Assembly (NCBI RefSeq): GCF_001429025.1
Contig: NZ_LMHT01000022.1
Span: 1-64,000, forward strand
Source of the DNA: Phenylobacterium sp. Root700
Lineage (GTDB): Bacteria > Pseudomonadota > Alphaproteobacteria > Caulobacterales > Caulobacteraceae
DNA: 64,000 nucleotides
Direction of reading: 5' to 3'
The notes under the pieces were generated by a model. It saw only the letters and a program-made list of their open reading frames with translations. It did no database searches and was not told the DNA's origin. Positions 45,500 through 55,677 of the stretch are shown here, in pieces. The translations under genes and the position numbers were made by a program. Every line of letters starts with the position of its first letter. The stretch's first letter is position 1.

Positions 45500-46771
45500 A
45501 TGCGCGACTTCAGCTCCCAATCGCCGCAGGGTCCGCGGTACGAGCTCAAAATGACTCCCGAATTCCACCGTATCCGCCGCCTCCCGCCGTACGTCTTCGA
45601 GGAGGTGAACCGCATCAAGGCGCGGCTTCGCGCCGAGGGCGTGGACATCATCGACTTCGGCATGGGCAATCCGGACATGCCGACGCCCAAGCACATCGTC
45701 GACAAACTGGTCGAGACCGCCCGCGACCCGAAGGCCGGGCGCTATTCAGCTTCCAAGGGCATCGTCGGCCTGCGCAAGGCTATGGCCGGCTACTATGAGA
45801 AACGCTTCGGCGTGACCTTGAACCCCGACACCGAGGTGATCGCCACCCTGGGGTCGAAGGAGGGCTTCGCCAACCTCGCCCAGGCGCTGACCGCGCCGGG
45901 CGACGTGATCATCTGCCCGAACCCGGCCTATCCGATCCACGCCTACGGTTTCATCATGGCCGGCGGGGTGATCCGTCACGTGCCGGCGCCTTCGCCTGAA
46001 GAGTATCTGGCCGGCATCAGCCGAGCGGTGAAGCACTCGGCGCCGCCGCCGTCGGTGTTGATCCTGTCCTATCCGTCGAACCCGACGGCCCAGTGGGTCG
46101 ATCTCGACTTCTACAAGGACGCGGTCGCGCTGGCGAAGAAGCACGACATGCTGGTGCTGTCGGACATCGCCTATTCCGAGATCTATTTCGACGACAATCC
46201 GCCGCCCTCGATCCTGCAGGTCGACGGGGCCAAGGACATCGCCGTCGAGGTCAACTCGCTCTCGAAGACCTACGCCATGGCCGGTTGGCGCGTGGGCATG
46301 GTGGTCGGCAACGCGCGCATGTGCGCGGCGCTGGCGCGGGTGAAGTCGTATCTCGACTATGGCGCCTATACGCCGATCCAGGTCGCGGCGGCCGCGGCGC
46401 TGAACGGTCCGCAGGATTGTGTCGATGAGATCCGCGCGATGTACAAATCGCGCCGAGACACCCTGGTGTCGTCGATGAAGCGCGCCGGCTGGGACATTCC
46501 CGCGCCGTCCGCCTCGATGTTCGCCTGGGCGCCGCTGCCGGAACAGTTCAAGGAAGCCGGCTCGATGCTGTTTTCCAAGCTGCTGATCGAGGAAGCGGGC
46601 GTGGCTGTGGCCCCGGGCGTGGCCTTTGGCGAATATGGCGAGGGGTATGTGCGTATCGGGCTCGTGGAGAACGAGCACCGCATCCGTCAGGCCGCGCGCA
46701 ACGTGAAGAAATTTCTGGCCAATGCCGACGAAATCCTCGGCCGAGCCCACAACACCTTGGCGGTGCAATGA
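45500..46771 (+). CDS. Alanine-type class I aminotransferase (AlaC/DapL-like)
   Basis: A PLP aminotransferase of 423 aa. FGMGNPDMPTPKHIVDKL, YSASKGIVGLRKAMAGYY, ILSYPSNPTAQWV and the PLP Lys in NSLSKTYAMAGWRVG are present. It is closest to the AlaC/LL-diaminopimelate aminotransferase group; its linkage to homoserine dehydrogenase (4-bp overlap) is conserved in alphaproteobacteria. The reaction (glutamate-pyruvate transamination or another) is not certain from sequence. ATG 45551 is an alternative start. Confidence 0.88.
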   Translation: MRDFSSQSPQGPRYELKMTPEFHRIRRLPPYVFEEVNRIKARLRAEGVDIIDFGMGNPDMPTPKHIVDKLVETARDPKAGRYSASKGIVGLRKAMAGYYEKRFGVTLNPDTEVIATLGSKEGFANLAQALTAPGDVIICPNPAYPIHAYGFIMAGGVIRHVPAPSPEEYLAGISRAVKHSAPPPSVLILSYPSNPTAQWVDLDFYKDAVALAKKHDMLVLSDIAYSEIYFDDNPPPSILQVDGAKDIAVEVNSLSKTYAMAGWRVGMVVGNARMCAALARVKSYLDYGAYTPIQVAAAAALNGPQDCVDEIRAMYKSRRDTLVSSMKRAGWDIPAPSASMFAWAPLPEQFKEAGSMLFSKLLIEEAGVAVAPGVAFGEYGEGYVRIGLVENEHRIRQAARNVKKFLANADEILGRAHNTLAVQ

Positions 46772-48057
46772 GTAAAACTGAATGGCGGGTCGGCGTCGCG
46801 GGCCTCGGTACGGTCGGCGGCGGACTGCTGAACTTCCTTTCCGACCACCCGGATTTCGCTCCGGCCGGCGGCCGCGCCGTCGTGACCGGCGTTTCGGCGC
46901 GTTCGCGTTCGCGTCCGCGCGCCTTCGACATCTCGAATCTGCCCTGGTTTGATGATCCGGTGGCGCTGGCCGCCTCGCCGGACAACAACATCTTCGTCGA
47001 ACTGATCGGCGGCTCCGACGGTCCGGCCAAGGCCGCGGTCGAGGCCGCGCTGAACGCCGGCAAGCCTGTCGTCACCGCCAACAAGGCGCTGATCGCCGAG
47101 CACGGGGCCGAGCTGGCCGCGCTGGCCGAGGCCAAGGGCGTTCCGCTGCTGTTCGAGGCCGCCGTCATGGGCGGCACTCCCGCCGTCAAGATGATGCGCG
47201 AGGCGATGGTCGGCGACGAGATCAAGTCCGTCGCGGGCATTCTCAACGGCACCTGCAACTACATCCTGTCGGAAATGGACTCCGGCGGCCGGGCCTTCGC
47301 CGACGTGCTGGCCGAGGCTCAGCGCCTCGGCTACGCCGAGGCCGACCCGACCATGGACGTCGGCGGGTTCGACGCCGCGCACAAGATCTCGATCCTGGCG
47401 GCGCTGGCCTTCGGCTGCGCGCCGAACTACGCCGCCGCCGAGATCGAGGGCATCGACCAGGTGGCGCTGCTGGACATCCAGCTCGCCAAGGACCTGGGCT
47501 ACAAGATCAAGCTCATCGCTTCGGCCAACCGGTCGGACGACGGCGTGCTGGTGCGGGTGCACCCGACGTTGGTGGCCCAGAATCATCCGCTGGCCCAGGC
47601 CGGCGGGGCCTTGAACGCGCTCTTCATCGAGGGCACGCGGATCGGCCGCATCTATCTGCAGGGCCCAGGCGCCGGCGCTGCGCCGACCGCCGCGGCCGTG
47701 GCCGCCGACATCGCCGACGTGATGACCGGCGCGGCGCGCCCGGTCTTCCAGGCTCCCGCCGCCACGCTGAAGCCGTTCACCCCGATCGATCCGGCCAAGA
47801 GCATGAGCCGGGCCTATCTGCGCTTCCTGGTGAAGGACGAGCCGGGTGTGATCGCGGCGGTGTCGGAGACCTTGGCCGAGGCCGGCGTCTCCATCGAGAG
47901 CTTCCTTCAGAAGCCCGTCGAGAACGCCGACGGCGTACCGATTGTGCTTACGACGCATGCAGTTGCGGAGTCGGTGCTCACGGCGGCGATCGATCGCATC
48001 GCAAATCTGCCTTCAGTACTGGATAGACCGCGCCTCTTGCGTATCGCGCGCATATAA
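46768..48057 (+). CDS. hom: Homoserine dehydrogenase
   Basis: Reduces aspartate semialdehyde to homoserine for threonine and methionine; 429 aa. VGVAGLGTVGGGLL binds NAD(P), VVTANKALIAEHG and AAVMGGTPAVKMMRE lead to GILNGTCNYILSEM, and the catalytic Lys/Asp region is AEADPTMDVGGFDAAHKI. A C-terminal ACT domain (KDEPGVIAAVSETLAEAGVSIES) implies feedback control by threonine. Coupled to the aminotransferase; glpX follows after 44 bp. Confidence 0.96.
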   Translation: MSKTEWRVGVAGLGTVGGGLLNFLSDHPDFAPAGGRAVVTGVSARSRSRPRAFDISNLPWFDDPVALAASPDNNIFVELIGGSDGPAKAAVEAALNAGKPVVTANKALIAEHGAELAALAEAKGVPLLFEAAVMGGTPAVKMMREAMVGDEIKSVAGILNGTCNYILSEMDSGGRAFADVLAEAQRLGYAEADPTMDVGGFDAAHKISILAALAFGCAPNYAAAEIEGIDQVALLDIQLAKDLGYKIKLIASANRSDDGVLVRVHPTLVAQNHPLAQAGGALNALFIEGTRIGRIYLQGPGAGAAPTAAAVAADIADVMTGAARPVFQAPAATLKPFTPIDPAKSMSRAYLRFLVKDEPGVIAAVSETLAEAGVSIESFLQKPVENADGVPIVLTTHAVAESVLTAAIDRIANLPSVLDRPRLLRIARI

Positions 48058-48101
48058 GAGCCCAACGATAAAACGCGCCCTGGAGGCGCCGGGAGAGACT
48101 T

Positions 48102-49055
48102 ATGAGTTCGGAAAATCTGGATCGCGGCCTGGTTCTGGAAGCGGTCCGGGTGACGGAAATCGCCGCCATCGCTGCTTGGAAGCTGGTTGGACGTGGTGAC
48201 GAGAAGGCGGCCGACCAAGCCGCCGTGGACGCGATGCGCACGGCGCTGAACGACCTCGACATCGACGGCGAGATCGTCATCGGCGAGGGCGAGCGCGATG
48301 AAGCGCCCATGCTCTACATCGGCGAAAAGGTCGGCAGCGGCAAAGGTCCGGCGATCGACATCGCCCTCGACCCGCTGGAAGGCACGACGCTGACCGCGAA
48401 GGCCATGGCCAACGCGCTGGCCGTCATGGCTTGGGCGCCGAAGGGCACCCTGTTGAACGCGCCGGACACCTATATGGACAAGATCGCTTGCGGGCCGGGC
48501 TATCCGGCCGGCGTGATCGATCTCGACAAGTCGCCTGCGGAAAACGTGCAGGCGCTGGCCGAGGCCAAGGGCGTCGAGCCCTCGGAGATCACGGTCTGCA
48601 TCCTGGACCGTCCGCGTCACGCCGATCTCATCGCCAGCGTCCGTTCGGTCGGCGCGCGGGTCTATCTGATCACCGACGGCGACGTGGCCGGGGTGATGAA
48701 CACCGCCGATCCCTCGACCGGCGTCGATCTCTATGTCGGCCAGGGCGGAGCGCCCGAGGGCGTGCTGGCCTGCGCGGCGCTGAAGTGCGTCGGCGGCCAA
48801 TTCCAGGGCCGTCTGGTGTTCCGTAACGCCGATGAGAAGGCCCGGGCGGCCCGCGTCGGCATCACCGACTTCGACAAGAAGTACGACCTGCACGAGATGG
48901 TCCGCGCCGACGCGATCTTCGCGGCCACCGGCGTGACCAACGGCGCCCTGTTGGACGGCGTGCAGTACGACGACGGCTTTGTTCATACCCACACCCTGGT
49001 GATGAACTCGGCCACCCGCACCGTGCGCGAAGTGCGGATGAAGCGTCCGGTCTAG
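48102..49055 (+). CDS. glpX: Fructose-1,6-bisphosphatase class II
   Basis: A gluconeogenic phosphatase, 317 aa. ALNDLDIDGEIVIGEGERDEAPML, DIALDPLEGTTLTAKAM and VYLITDGDVAGVMNTADP are the lithium-sensitive phosphatase motifs of GlpX. It is co-directional with hom and ends in a strong terminator whose stem begins within the stop codon region. Confidence 0.95.
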   Translation: MSSENLDRGLVLEAVRVTEIAAIAAWKLVGRGDEKAADQAAVDAMRTALNDLDIDGEIVIGEGERDEAPMLYIGEKVGSGKGPAIDIALDPLEGTTLTAKAMANALAVMAWAPKGTLLNAPDTYMDKIACGPGYPAGVIDLDKSPAENVQALAEAKGVEPSEITVCILDRPRHADLIASVRSVGARVYLITDGDVAGVMNTADPSTGVDLYVGQGGAPEGVLACAALKCVGGQFQGRLVFRNADEKARAARVGITDFDKKYDLHEMVRADAIFAATGVTNGALLDGVQYDDGFVHTHTLVMNSATRTVREVRMKRPV

Positions 49056-49077
49056 AGCCAGGGGGCTCTAGATTTTT
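49051..49077 (+). terminator. Rho-independent terminator overlapping the glpX stop
   Basis: Stem TCTAGAGCC (49051-49059) / GGCTCTAGA (49064-49072), loop AGGG, then TTTTT. The TAG stop of glpX lies inside the left arm. Confidence 0.88.
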
Positions 49078-49175
49078 GATTGGAGCGCGATGGTCGCCGA
49101 AACCGGCGTCCACTTTCAGCTATCGCGCTCGGGAGTATCCTTCGTGGCGGTTCCGACTCCGACTAGGCTCGACCG

Positions 49176-50975
49176 ATGGCCGATGGAACCGCCTCCTTGG
49201 GATATCTAGGCGTCGAGCGCTCGCTGAGCGGGCGACTGTGGCGTGAACGTCCTGCTGACGCCGAGGTGGTGCGCCGTCACCAGCTCGGCCTTGGCCTCAG
49301 CGAGCCGCTGGCCCGCGCCCTGGCCTCGCGCGGCGTGACCGCCGAGGGCGGGGTCGACTACCTCAACCCGACCCTCAAGGCGCTGTTTCCCGATCCGTCG
49401 AGTTTCGTCGACATGGATCTGGCCGCCAAGATCCTGATCGACGGCCTGATCGCCGACCGTCCGATGACGGTCTTCGCCGATTACGATGTCGACGGGGCCT
49501 CCAGCGCGGCCCAGTTGGTCCGTTGGTTCCGCACCCAGGGCAAGGAATTGCCCATCTATGTTCCCGACCGCCTGACCGAGGGTTATGGCCCTTCACCCGC
49601 CGCCTTCCGGCGGATCCGCGAATCCGGCGTCGAGCTGGTGATCACGGTCGATTGCGGCGCGGCGGCCTATGAGGCCTTGGCCTGCGCCAAGGAGATTGGT
49701 CTCGACGTCGTGGTGATCGACCACCACCTGATGCGCGACGAGATCCCGGAGGTCGCGGCCCTGGTGAACCCGAACCGGCCGGGCTGCGGCTCGGGGCAGG
49801 GGGTTCTGGCCGCCGCGGGCGTCGTTTTCGTGCTGATGGCCGCCCTCAACCGCGAGGCGCGCGGTCGCGGCCTGTTCGAGGACCGCCCCGAGCCCGACCT
49901 GCGCCAATGGCTGGACCTGGCGGCGATGGGCGCGATCTGCGACGTCACCCAGCTGGTCGGTTTCAACCGCGCCCTGACGACCCAGGGGCTGAAGGTGATG
50001 TCGGCCTGGCGCAATCCAGGCCTGAAGGCCTTGCTGGAGGTCGCCAAGGGTTCGGGTCCGGCCGGCGTCTTCCATGCCGGCTTCATCCTGGGGCCGCGCA
50101 TCAACGCCGGCGGGCGGATCGGGCGTTCGGACCTCGGCGCACGTCTGCTCTCGACCGACGATCCGGAAGAGGCCGCGATGCTGGCCGCCGAGCTGGATGG
50201 CCTGAACGCCTCACGCAAGGAAGTCGAGCGCGAGATCCTGGAAGAGGCGATCCGTGTCGTCGAGCGCGAGAGCAACCAGGAGGGCGCGGCCCTGACCATG
50301 GTCGCCGCCGACGGTTGGCACCCAGGCGTCATCGGGATCGTCGCCAGCCGACTGAAGGAACGCTACCGCAAGCCGGCCCTGGTCATCGGGATTGATCGGG
50401 CGGCCAATATCGGCAAGGGCTCGGGCCGCTCGCAAACCGGGGTGAACCTGGGGCGAGCCGTCCAGGCGGCCTATGACGAGGGGCTGCTGCTGGCCGGGGG
50501 CGGGCACGCCATGGCCGCTGGCCTCTCGGTGCGCCCCGACACCATTCCGGACCTGCGGGCCTTCCTGAACGAACGCCTGGCCGACGAGGCGCAGGCCGCC
50601 GCCGAACAGGACGGTCTCGACATCGACGCCCTGATCACGACCGGCGGGGCGGACCGCGGCCTCTATCAATCATTCCAGGCCCTGGCGCCGTTCGGTCCCG
50701 GAAACCCCGAGCCGATGTTCGCCGTGGCTAATGCGCGGGTCGAGCGGCCGATGGCGCTGCGCGGCGGCCATGTCCGCGTGACCCTCACCGACGGGTCGGG
50801 CGGACGTCTGAAGGCTGTGGCCTGGCGCGCGGAAGACACCGAGGCGGGCCGGCGGCTGCTCAATGAGGGCGGCGCCATCCATGTGGCGGGCCGCCTGAAG
50901 CCCGACGACTGGCAAGGCCGCGAGAGCGTCGAGTTGGAAATCGAGGACGTCGCCGACCCGCGCCGGGTGGGCTGA
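49176..50975 (+). CDS. recJ: Single-strand DNA exonuclease RecJ
   Basis: A 5'-3' ssDNA exonuclease for recombination and mismatch repair, 599 aa. DHH-family metal motifs are VFADYDVDGASSAAQL, VITVDCGAAAYEAL and VVIDHHLMRDEIPE; DHHA1 features include GWHPGVIGIVASRLKERY, GSGRSQTGVNLG and GGGHAMAAGLSV. A C-terminal OB-fold follows PFGPGNPEPMF. It starts after the glpX terminator, so it has its own promoter. Confidence 0.96.
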   Translation: MADGTASLGYLGVERSLSGRLWRERPADAEVVRRHQLGLGLSEPLARALASRGVTAEGGVDYLNPTLKALFPDPSSFVDMDLAAKILIDGLIADRPMTVFADYDVDGASSAAQLVRWFRTQGKELPIYVPDRLTEGYGPSPAAFRRIRESGVELVITVDCGAAAYEALACAKEIGLDVVVIDHHLMRDEIPEVAALVNPNRPGCGSGQGVLAAAGVVFVLMAALNREARGRGLFEDRPEPDLRQWLDLAAMGAICDVTQLVGFNRALTTQGLKVMSAWRNPGLKALLEVAKGSGPAGVFHAGFILGPRINAGGRIGRSDLGARLLSTDDPEEAAMLAAELDGLNASRKEVEREILEEAIRVVERESNQEGAALTMVAADGWHPGVIGIVASRLKERYRKPALVIGIDRAANIGKGSGRSQTGVNLGRAVQAAYDEGLLLAGGGHAMAAGLSVRPDTIPDLRAFLNERLADEAQAAAEQDGLDIDALITTGGADRGLYQSFQALAPFGPGNPEPMFAVANARVERPMALRGGHVRVTLTDGSGGRLKAVAWRAEDTEAGRRLLNEGGAIHVAGRLKPDDWQGRESVELEIEDVADPRRVG

Positions 50976-51117
50976 GCATTTTCGCCTGGCCGCATGGCCC
51001 AGGTTTTTCGCCGATTTCGGCACTGTCCACAGGCTGCTGCGGCACTTTCGAAAAAGGTTGAGCAAGGCGCTTGCCACCCCGCGGAATCGTCAATATAGAC
51101 ACCGCTCTCGCGGACGC

Positions 51118-51192
51118 GGTCCCTTCGTCTATCGGTTAGGACGCCAGGTTTTCAACCTGGAGAGAGGGGTTCGACTCCCCTAGGGACTGCCA
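51118..51192 (+). tRNA. tRNA-Glu(TTC)
   Basis: A 75-nt cloverleaf with acceptor GGTCCCT/AGGGACT (G-U first pair), anticodon stem CCAGG/CCTGG around loop TTTTCAA (anticodon TTC), GTTCGACTC T-arm and encoded GCCA. Confidence 0.95.
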
Positions 51193-51232
51193 CCGCGAGG
51201 CTCCCCCACACGATGTTGGCGCGATAATTACG

Positions 51233-51250
51233 ACTGATGCGTGCATCAGT
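51233..51250. promoter_or_regulatory. Inverted repeat ACTGATGC-GT-GCATCAGT
   Basis: A perfect 8-bp inverted repeat, 41 bp after tRNA-Glu and 95 bp before the cold-shock gene. It may be part of tRNA 3' processing/termination or an operator for the downstream gene. There is no T-run. Confidence 0.4.
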
Positions 51251-51299
51251 TGGAAAATGCCCCATTGACGGCACTCTCCCAACGAGAACAGTGTTATAG

Positions 51300-51956
<657 letters not shown>

Positions 51957-51980
51957 GACCTAACAACTCGGAGTTCTCCG

Positions 51981-52556
51981 GTGTCCAGTTTGACGGGGCC
52001 GCAACGCGGCTTGACCGCGACATTCGTCGCGCTTGCGCTGTTGGCGGCCTGCGCCGAGCAGCCGGCCGCCCAGACCGGCTCGGCGGCCGCTCAGGCCAAG
52101 CCGACCCAGGCCCCGCCAACGGCGGCTGGCGCGCCGGCCAAGGCCGCGGCAGGGGCGGTTGGTCAGGCCCCAGCCGGGTTTGAGGTCCTGGAGGCGGTGA
52201 CGCCGTCCGGACGCACCCGGTTCTTCGTGGAAATCGCCGACAACGACGCCACGCGCGAGCGGGGCCTGATGTTCCGCAAGTCGCTGGCGCCTGATCGCGG
52301 CATGCTGTTCGACTTCCACACGCCGCGCGAGGTGGCGTTCTGGATGCGCAACACGCTGATCCCGCTCGACATCATCTACATCAAGGCGGACGGCACGGTG
52401 CTGTCGATCGCCCGCAACACCACCCCGCTGTCGGAGGCGCCGATTCCTTCCGGCGGGCCGACCCTGGGCGTTCTGGAACTGGCCGGCGGGCGTTCGGCCG
52501 AGATCGGCCTGATGCCCGGCGACCGCATCGAGCATCGGATCTTTAAGCGTGACTGA
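51981..52556 (+). CDS. DUF192 family lipoprotein
   Basis: A 191-aa protein with a lipobox LLAACAE, an Ala/Pro/Gln-rich linker (~25-65) and a DUF192 domain: ARERGLMFRKSLAPDRGMLFDF-type region (seen as TRERGLMFRKSL and RGMLFDF), FWMRNTLIPLDIIYI, and LELAGGRSAEIGLMPGD. The family function is unknown. GTG start. Often found next to cold-shock genes in alphaproteobacteria, as here (24-bp gap). Confidence 0.87.
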   Translation: MSSLTGPQRGLTATFVALALLAACAEQPAAQTGSAAAQAKPTQAPPTAAGAPAKAAAGAVGQAPAGFEVLEAVTPSGRTRFFVEIADNDATRERGLMFRKSLAPDRGMLFDFHTPREVAFWMRNTLIPLDIIYIKADGTVLSIARNTTPLSEAPIPSGGPTLGVLELAGGRSAEIGLMPGDRIEHRIFKRD

Positions 52557-52977
52557 CCGCGATGTCGTGCCGCCGCCGCCCGAGGGGTTCGTTGAATCGA
52601 GCGGGCGCGGAGCGTTCTCCAGCCATAACGGCCCATACTTCCATCGCGCGCAGATGGGAGAACTGACCGAGCAGGCCTTCTACGCCCTCCCGCGCCACGC
52701 CAACGGCCTGGGACTGGTGCATGGCGGCATGCTCAGCGCCTTCCTCGACGGTCTGATGGGGGCGACGGTGTTCCGGGCCACGCGCCAGACGGCGGTGACC
52801 ATCCACCTGTCGATCGACTTCCTGCACATGGGGCGGGTCGGCGACTGGGTGATGGGCGAGGGCAAGATCACCCGGGTGACCAAGGACGTCGCCTTCGTCG
52901 AGGCCCGCGCCCATGTCCGCGGCGTGGACGTTGTGAGGGCCACCGGGGTCTTTAAATTGATGCATAAACGCGCCTAA
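52549..52977 (+). CDS. PaaI-like hotdog thioesterase
   Basis: A 142-aa hotdog-fold acyl-CoA thioesterase. [22 protein letters not shown] contains the catalytic HGG-Asp pattern of PaaI/YdiI proteins, and [18 protein letters not shown] the second hotdog strand. GTG start inside the previous gene (8-bp overlap), so translation is coupled. Substrate unknown. Confidence 0.88.
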   Translation: MTDRDVVPPPPEGFVESSGRGAFSSHNGPYFHRAQMGELTEQAFYALPRHANGLGLVHGGMLSAFLDGLMGATVFRATRQTAVTIHLSIDFLHMGRVGDWVMGEGKITRVTKDVAFVEARAHVRGVDVVRATGVFKLMHKRA

Positions 52978-53049
52978 TCGCCCAAAGCGAGTTTGTTCGT
53001 TTGCGATAAAGTCCAAAGCCTTATATCGGACCCCCTCGCCGGCGTTTTT

Positions 53050-53126
<77 letters not shown>

Positions 53127-53156
53127 ACGCCGGTCAGAATTGTTTGAGGGGTCCGC

Positions 53157-53462
53157 ATGCTCGCGCGCATCTATCGTCCAGCCAAGAACGCCATGCAGTC
53201 GGGCAAGGCGAAGACCAAGGACTGGGTGCTGGAATTCGAGCCGGCCTCGGCTCTGCGCTCGGACCCGCTGATGGGCTGGACCCTCACCGCCGACATGGAC
53301 GGACAGATCCGCCTGGCCTTCGAGACCAAGGACGAGGCGGTCGCCTACGCCCAGGCTCACGGCATCGCGTTCCAGATCTCCGACCCCAAGCCCGCCAAGC
53401 GCATCATCAAGGCCTATGCCGACAACTTCGCCTTCGGCCGCAAGCAACCCTGGACGCATTAG
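53157..53462 (+). CDS. NDUFS4-like complex I accessory subunit
   Basis: A 101-aa homologue of the mitochondrial 18-kDa NDUFS4 subunit (ETC complex I conserved region), found in alphaproteobacterial NADH:quinone oxidoreductase. [57 protein letters not shown] and the C-terminal [15 protein letters not shown] are diagnostic. It sits alone between tRNA-Pro and tRNA-Arg, away from the nuo operon, a layout also common in relatives. Confidence 0.93.
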   Translation: MLARIYRPAKNAMQSGKAKTKDWVLEFEPASALRSDPLMGWTLTADMDGQIRLAFETKDEAVAYAQAHGIAFQISDPKPAKRIIKAYADNFAFGRKQPWTH

Positions 53463-53468
53463 TCCGCG

Positions 53469-53545
53469 GCGCCCATAGCTCAACCGGATAGAGCATCCGC
53501 CTTCTAAGCGGACGGTTGCAGGTTCGAGTCCTGCTGGGCGCGCCA
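53469..53545 (+). tRNA. tRNA-Arg(TCT)
   Basis: A 77-nt cloverleaf with acceptor GCGCCCA/TGGGCGC, anticodon stem TCCGC/GCGGA around loop CTTCTAA (anticodon TCT), GTTCGAGTC T-arm and encoded GCCA. It begins 7 bases after the complex I subunit stop. Confidence 0.95.
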
Positions 53546-53562
53546 GGATTGGGCCGGGGCCC

Positions 53563-54324
53563 TCAGGCCAGGCGCTGGCCTTTTATTTCTTCTGGAAAAT
53601 TCGTCTTCCACCATGCGGCCCAGCGGCCGTGGGCTGCGTCGAACGCCGCGTCGTCCAGGCCGTAGGTGGTGACGATGACCGAGCCGCCGCCATGCGGCGG
53701 GCGGTTCTGCGCGCTGAAGTCGGTGACCAGGACCAGGCCGTCGCCGAACCCATCGACGGAGAAGGAGATCTGGCGACGGGACCGGTGCCAGACCTTGCCG
53801 GCCAGGGTGTCGCCTGGGCCGACCTTCAGGCTGTAGTGGGCGTCCTCTACCAGGTCGGCGAGGGCGTCGACGCCGAGCGCCGCGCGAGGCAGGTCGGCGT
53901 CAGCGCCCTCGGCCAGATGGCCGGCGAGATAGAAGGTGCGGCGCTCTTCCCCCGGGTGATGCTCCATGGCGAAGCGGAGTTGCTCCAGGAAGGCCTTCCA
54001 GCCCTCGGTCATGTCCTCGTTGGGGCCGTCCCAGTCGCTCTCGTCACCGGTCGCGCCCAGGCGGGTCAGGCGCAGGCGGGTTCGGCCGCCGCCCAGGTCT
54101 GTCAGTTCGAAGCGGTCAGGCATGCCCTCGAATGCGAGGATATGGGCGGCCTCATCGGGCCTGACGTGGTCGACGAAGATGTAGTCGATCTCGTCGGCCA
54201 GGGTGTCGGCGTCCCAACCGAACCAGCGGCGGATCTGGGCCGGGTCGCGCAGCGCCTCCCAGACCGTGGCGATAGGAGCCGCGATGGTGATCTCGATGAC
54301 CGGCTTGTGCTCAGACTGACTCAA
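53563..54324 (-). CDS. SRPBCC (AHSA1-like) domain protein
   Basis: A 253-aa protein of the START/SRPBCC fold, found in ligand-binding and Hsp90-co-chaperone-like proteins. [32 protein letters not shown] is the typical beginning, and [19 protein letters not shown] with [17 protein letters not shown] ends the first domain; the rest looks like a second, diverged copy. The start is taken as TTG 54324, with GGAGG 5 bases upstream; upstream in-frame ATG codons precede no homology. Function unknown. Confidence 0.8.
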   Translation of the reverse strand: MSQSEHKPVIEITIAAPIATVWEALRDPAQIRRWFGWDADTLADEIDYIFVDHVRPDEAAHILAFEGMPDRFELTDLGGGRTRLRLTRLGATGDESDWDGPNEDMTEGWKAFLEQLRFAMEHHPGEERRTFYLAGHLAEGADADLPRAALGVDALADLVEDAHYSLKVGPGDTLAGKVWHRSRRQISFSVDGFGDGLVLVTDFSAQNRPPHGGGSVIVTTYGLDDAAFDAAHGRWAAWWKTNFPEEIKGQRLA

Positions 54325-54329
54325 GGAAA

Positions 54330-54334
54330 CCTCC
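54330..54334 (-). promoter_or_regulatory. Shine-Dalgarno GGAGG fixing a TTG start
   Basis: GGAGG (CCTCC on the plus strand) lies 5 bases upstream of TTG 54324 and decides the start of the SRPBCC gene, where homology begins. Confidence 0.75.
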
Positions 54335-54428
54335 CTGGCTGGCCTGGCCCATTCCGTGAGCAGGCCCCCGAACTCCGACACATCAGCGGTCCGAAGTCCA
54401 TTCGAGGCATGAGCCGGGTGGCGCGTTC

Positions 54429-55592
54429 CTAGGCCGTCGCCCGGGCGTAGGCGTCCAGGCCGCCGCGCAGGTCGGCGATCAGGTCGTCCTCGTTCTCCAG
54501 GCCGACGTGCAGGCGCATCAGCGGTCCGGCCAGATCGGGCACGAACTTGCGCTTGCCGAGCTGCGGGTCGCAAAGAATGGCCAGGCTCTCGAACCCGCCC
54601 CAGGAAAAGCCGAGGCCGAACAGGTCAAGGGCGTTGAGGAAGGCGTTAGCGCAAGCTTCGGAGCCGGGCCTCAGGACGAAGCCGAACAGGCCGCAGGCGC
54701 CGCTGTAGTCGCGCGCCCAGAGGTCGTAGTCGGCGGCGCCAGGCAGGGCGGGATGGATGACCTGCGCCACCTCGGGCTGCTCGCGCAGCCAGGCGGCGAT
54801 CTTCAGGCCAGCCTCGCCCTGGCGCTTCAGCCGGGTGGGCAGGGTGCGCAGGCCGCGCAGCATCTGGTAGGCGTCCTCGGCGGCGACCGCCCAACCGAGA
54901 TTGTGCACTCCGTCCTCAAGCTGGCGGACCAGGGCCAGGTCGCTGGCGGCCGCAGAGCCCATGAAGACGTCCGAGTGACCGCCGACATACTTGGTCAGGG
55001 CCTGGACGCTGATATCGATCCCCTGGGTCAGGGGCTTGAAGAGATAGCCGGCGCCCCAGGTGTTGTCGGCCAGGGTGAGGATGCCGCGCGCCTTGGCCAG
55101 CCGGGCGATAGCGGCGAGGTCCTGCAGTTCGAAGGTCAGCGAGCCGGGCGACTCCATGACGATCAGCCGGGTGGCGGCGGTGGCCGAGCCGACGAGGTCT
55201 TCTGGGGACTGGCGCGGATCGAAATAGCGGACCGCGACGCCGTAGCGCGCCAGCACCTGGTCGCAGAAGCGGCGGGTCGGCTTGTAGATGTTGTCGACGA
55301 CCAACACCTCGTCGCCGGCTTTCAGCACCGCCAGCATGGCGCCGGTCAGGGCCGCGAGCCCGGACGGATAGAGGTTGACGCCGGCGGCGCGCTCCATCTC
55401 GCCCAGCGCCGCCTTCAGCGCGTCATGCGCGGCTAGCCCGGCGCGGCCGTAGGTCAGATAGGCGTCGTCGTCGTACAGCGCCTCGGCGCAGGGCAGCAGC
55501 ACTGTCGATCCCCGCTGGATCGGAGGTCCGACCGTCTTGACGAGATCGCCTGACGTAGCGCCGGCGCGGATAAGACGGGTTTCTTCTGACAT
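54429..55592 (-). CDS. metC: Cystathionine beta-lyase-like PLP enzyme
   Basis: A 387-aa Cys/Met-metabolism PLP enzyme. It has LYPSGLAALTGAMLAVL, LIVMESPGSLTFELQDL, TLADNTWGAGYLFKPLTQGIDISVQALTKYVGGHSD (PLP Lys in ALTKYVGGHSDV) and FSWGGFESLAI near the C-terminus; GFSWGGFES is typical of MetC. It makes homocysteine, pyruvate and ammonia from cystathionine. Start ATG 55592. cysK and sseA lie 2 kb away, so this is a sulfur amino acid neighbourhood. Confidence 0.9.
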   Translation of the reverse strand: MSEETRLIRAGATSGDLVKTVGPPIQRGSTVLLPCAEALYDDDAYLTYGRAGLAAHDALKAALGEMERAAGVNLYPSGLAALTGAMLAVLKAGDEVLVVDNIYKPTRRFCDQVLARYGVAVRYFDPRQSPEDLVGSATAATRLIVMESPGSLTFELQDLAAIARLAKARGILTLADNTWGAGYLFKPLTQGIDISVQALTKYVGGHSDVFMGSAAASDLALVRQLEDGVHNLGWAVAAEDAYQMLRGLRTLPTRLKRQGEAGLKIAAWLREQPEVAQVIHPALPGAADYDLWARDYSGACGLFGFVLRPGSEACANAFLNALDLFGLGFSWGGFESLAILCDPQLGKRKFVPDLAGPLMRLHVGLENEDDLIADLRGGLDAYARATA

Positions 55593-55663
55593 GCGGGTTG
55601 ACGGGCCGGAACGAACTGGAGCCAAAATCAGGCGTCACTTAGGGCCTTGGCCGCTAAGCAATC

Positions 55664-55670
55664 AAGGAGG
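55664..55670 (+). promoter_or_regulatory. Strong Shine-Dalgarno AAGGAGG before an ATC codon
   Basis: A perfect AAGGAGG lies 7 bases before an in-frame ATC (55678-55680). No ATG, GTG or TTG occurs at a suitable distance, so this site points to ATC as the start codon of the following lipoprotein gene. Confidence 0.65.
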
Positions 55671-55677
55671 GCGACCA

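Noticed and set aside
55591-55677. ATG 55591 as the start of the binding-protein gene
   Set aside because: It overlaps the divergent metC start codon, adds 29 residues with no homology before the signal peptide and would include the Shine-Dalgarno sequence in the coding region.
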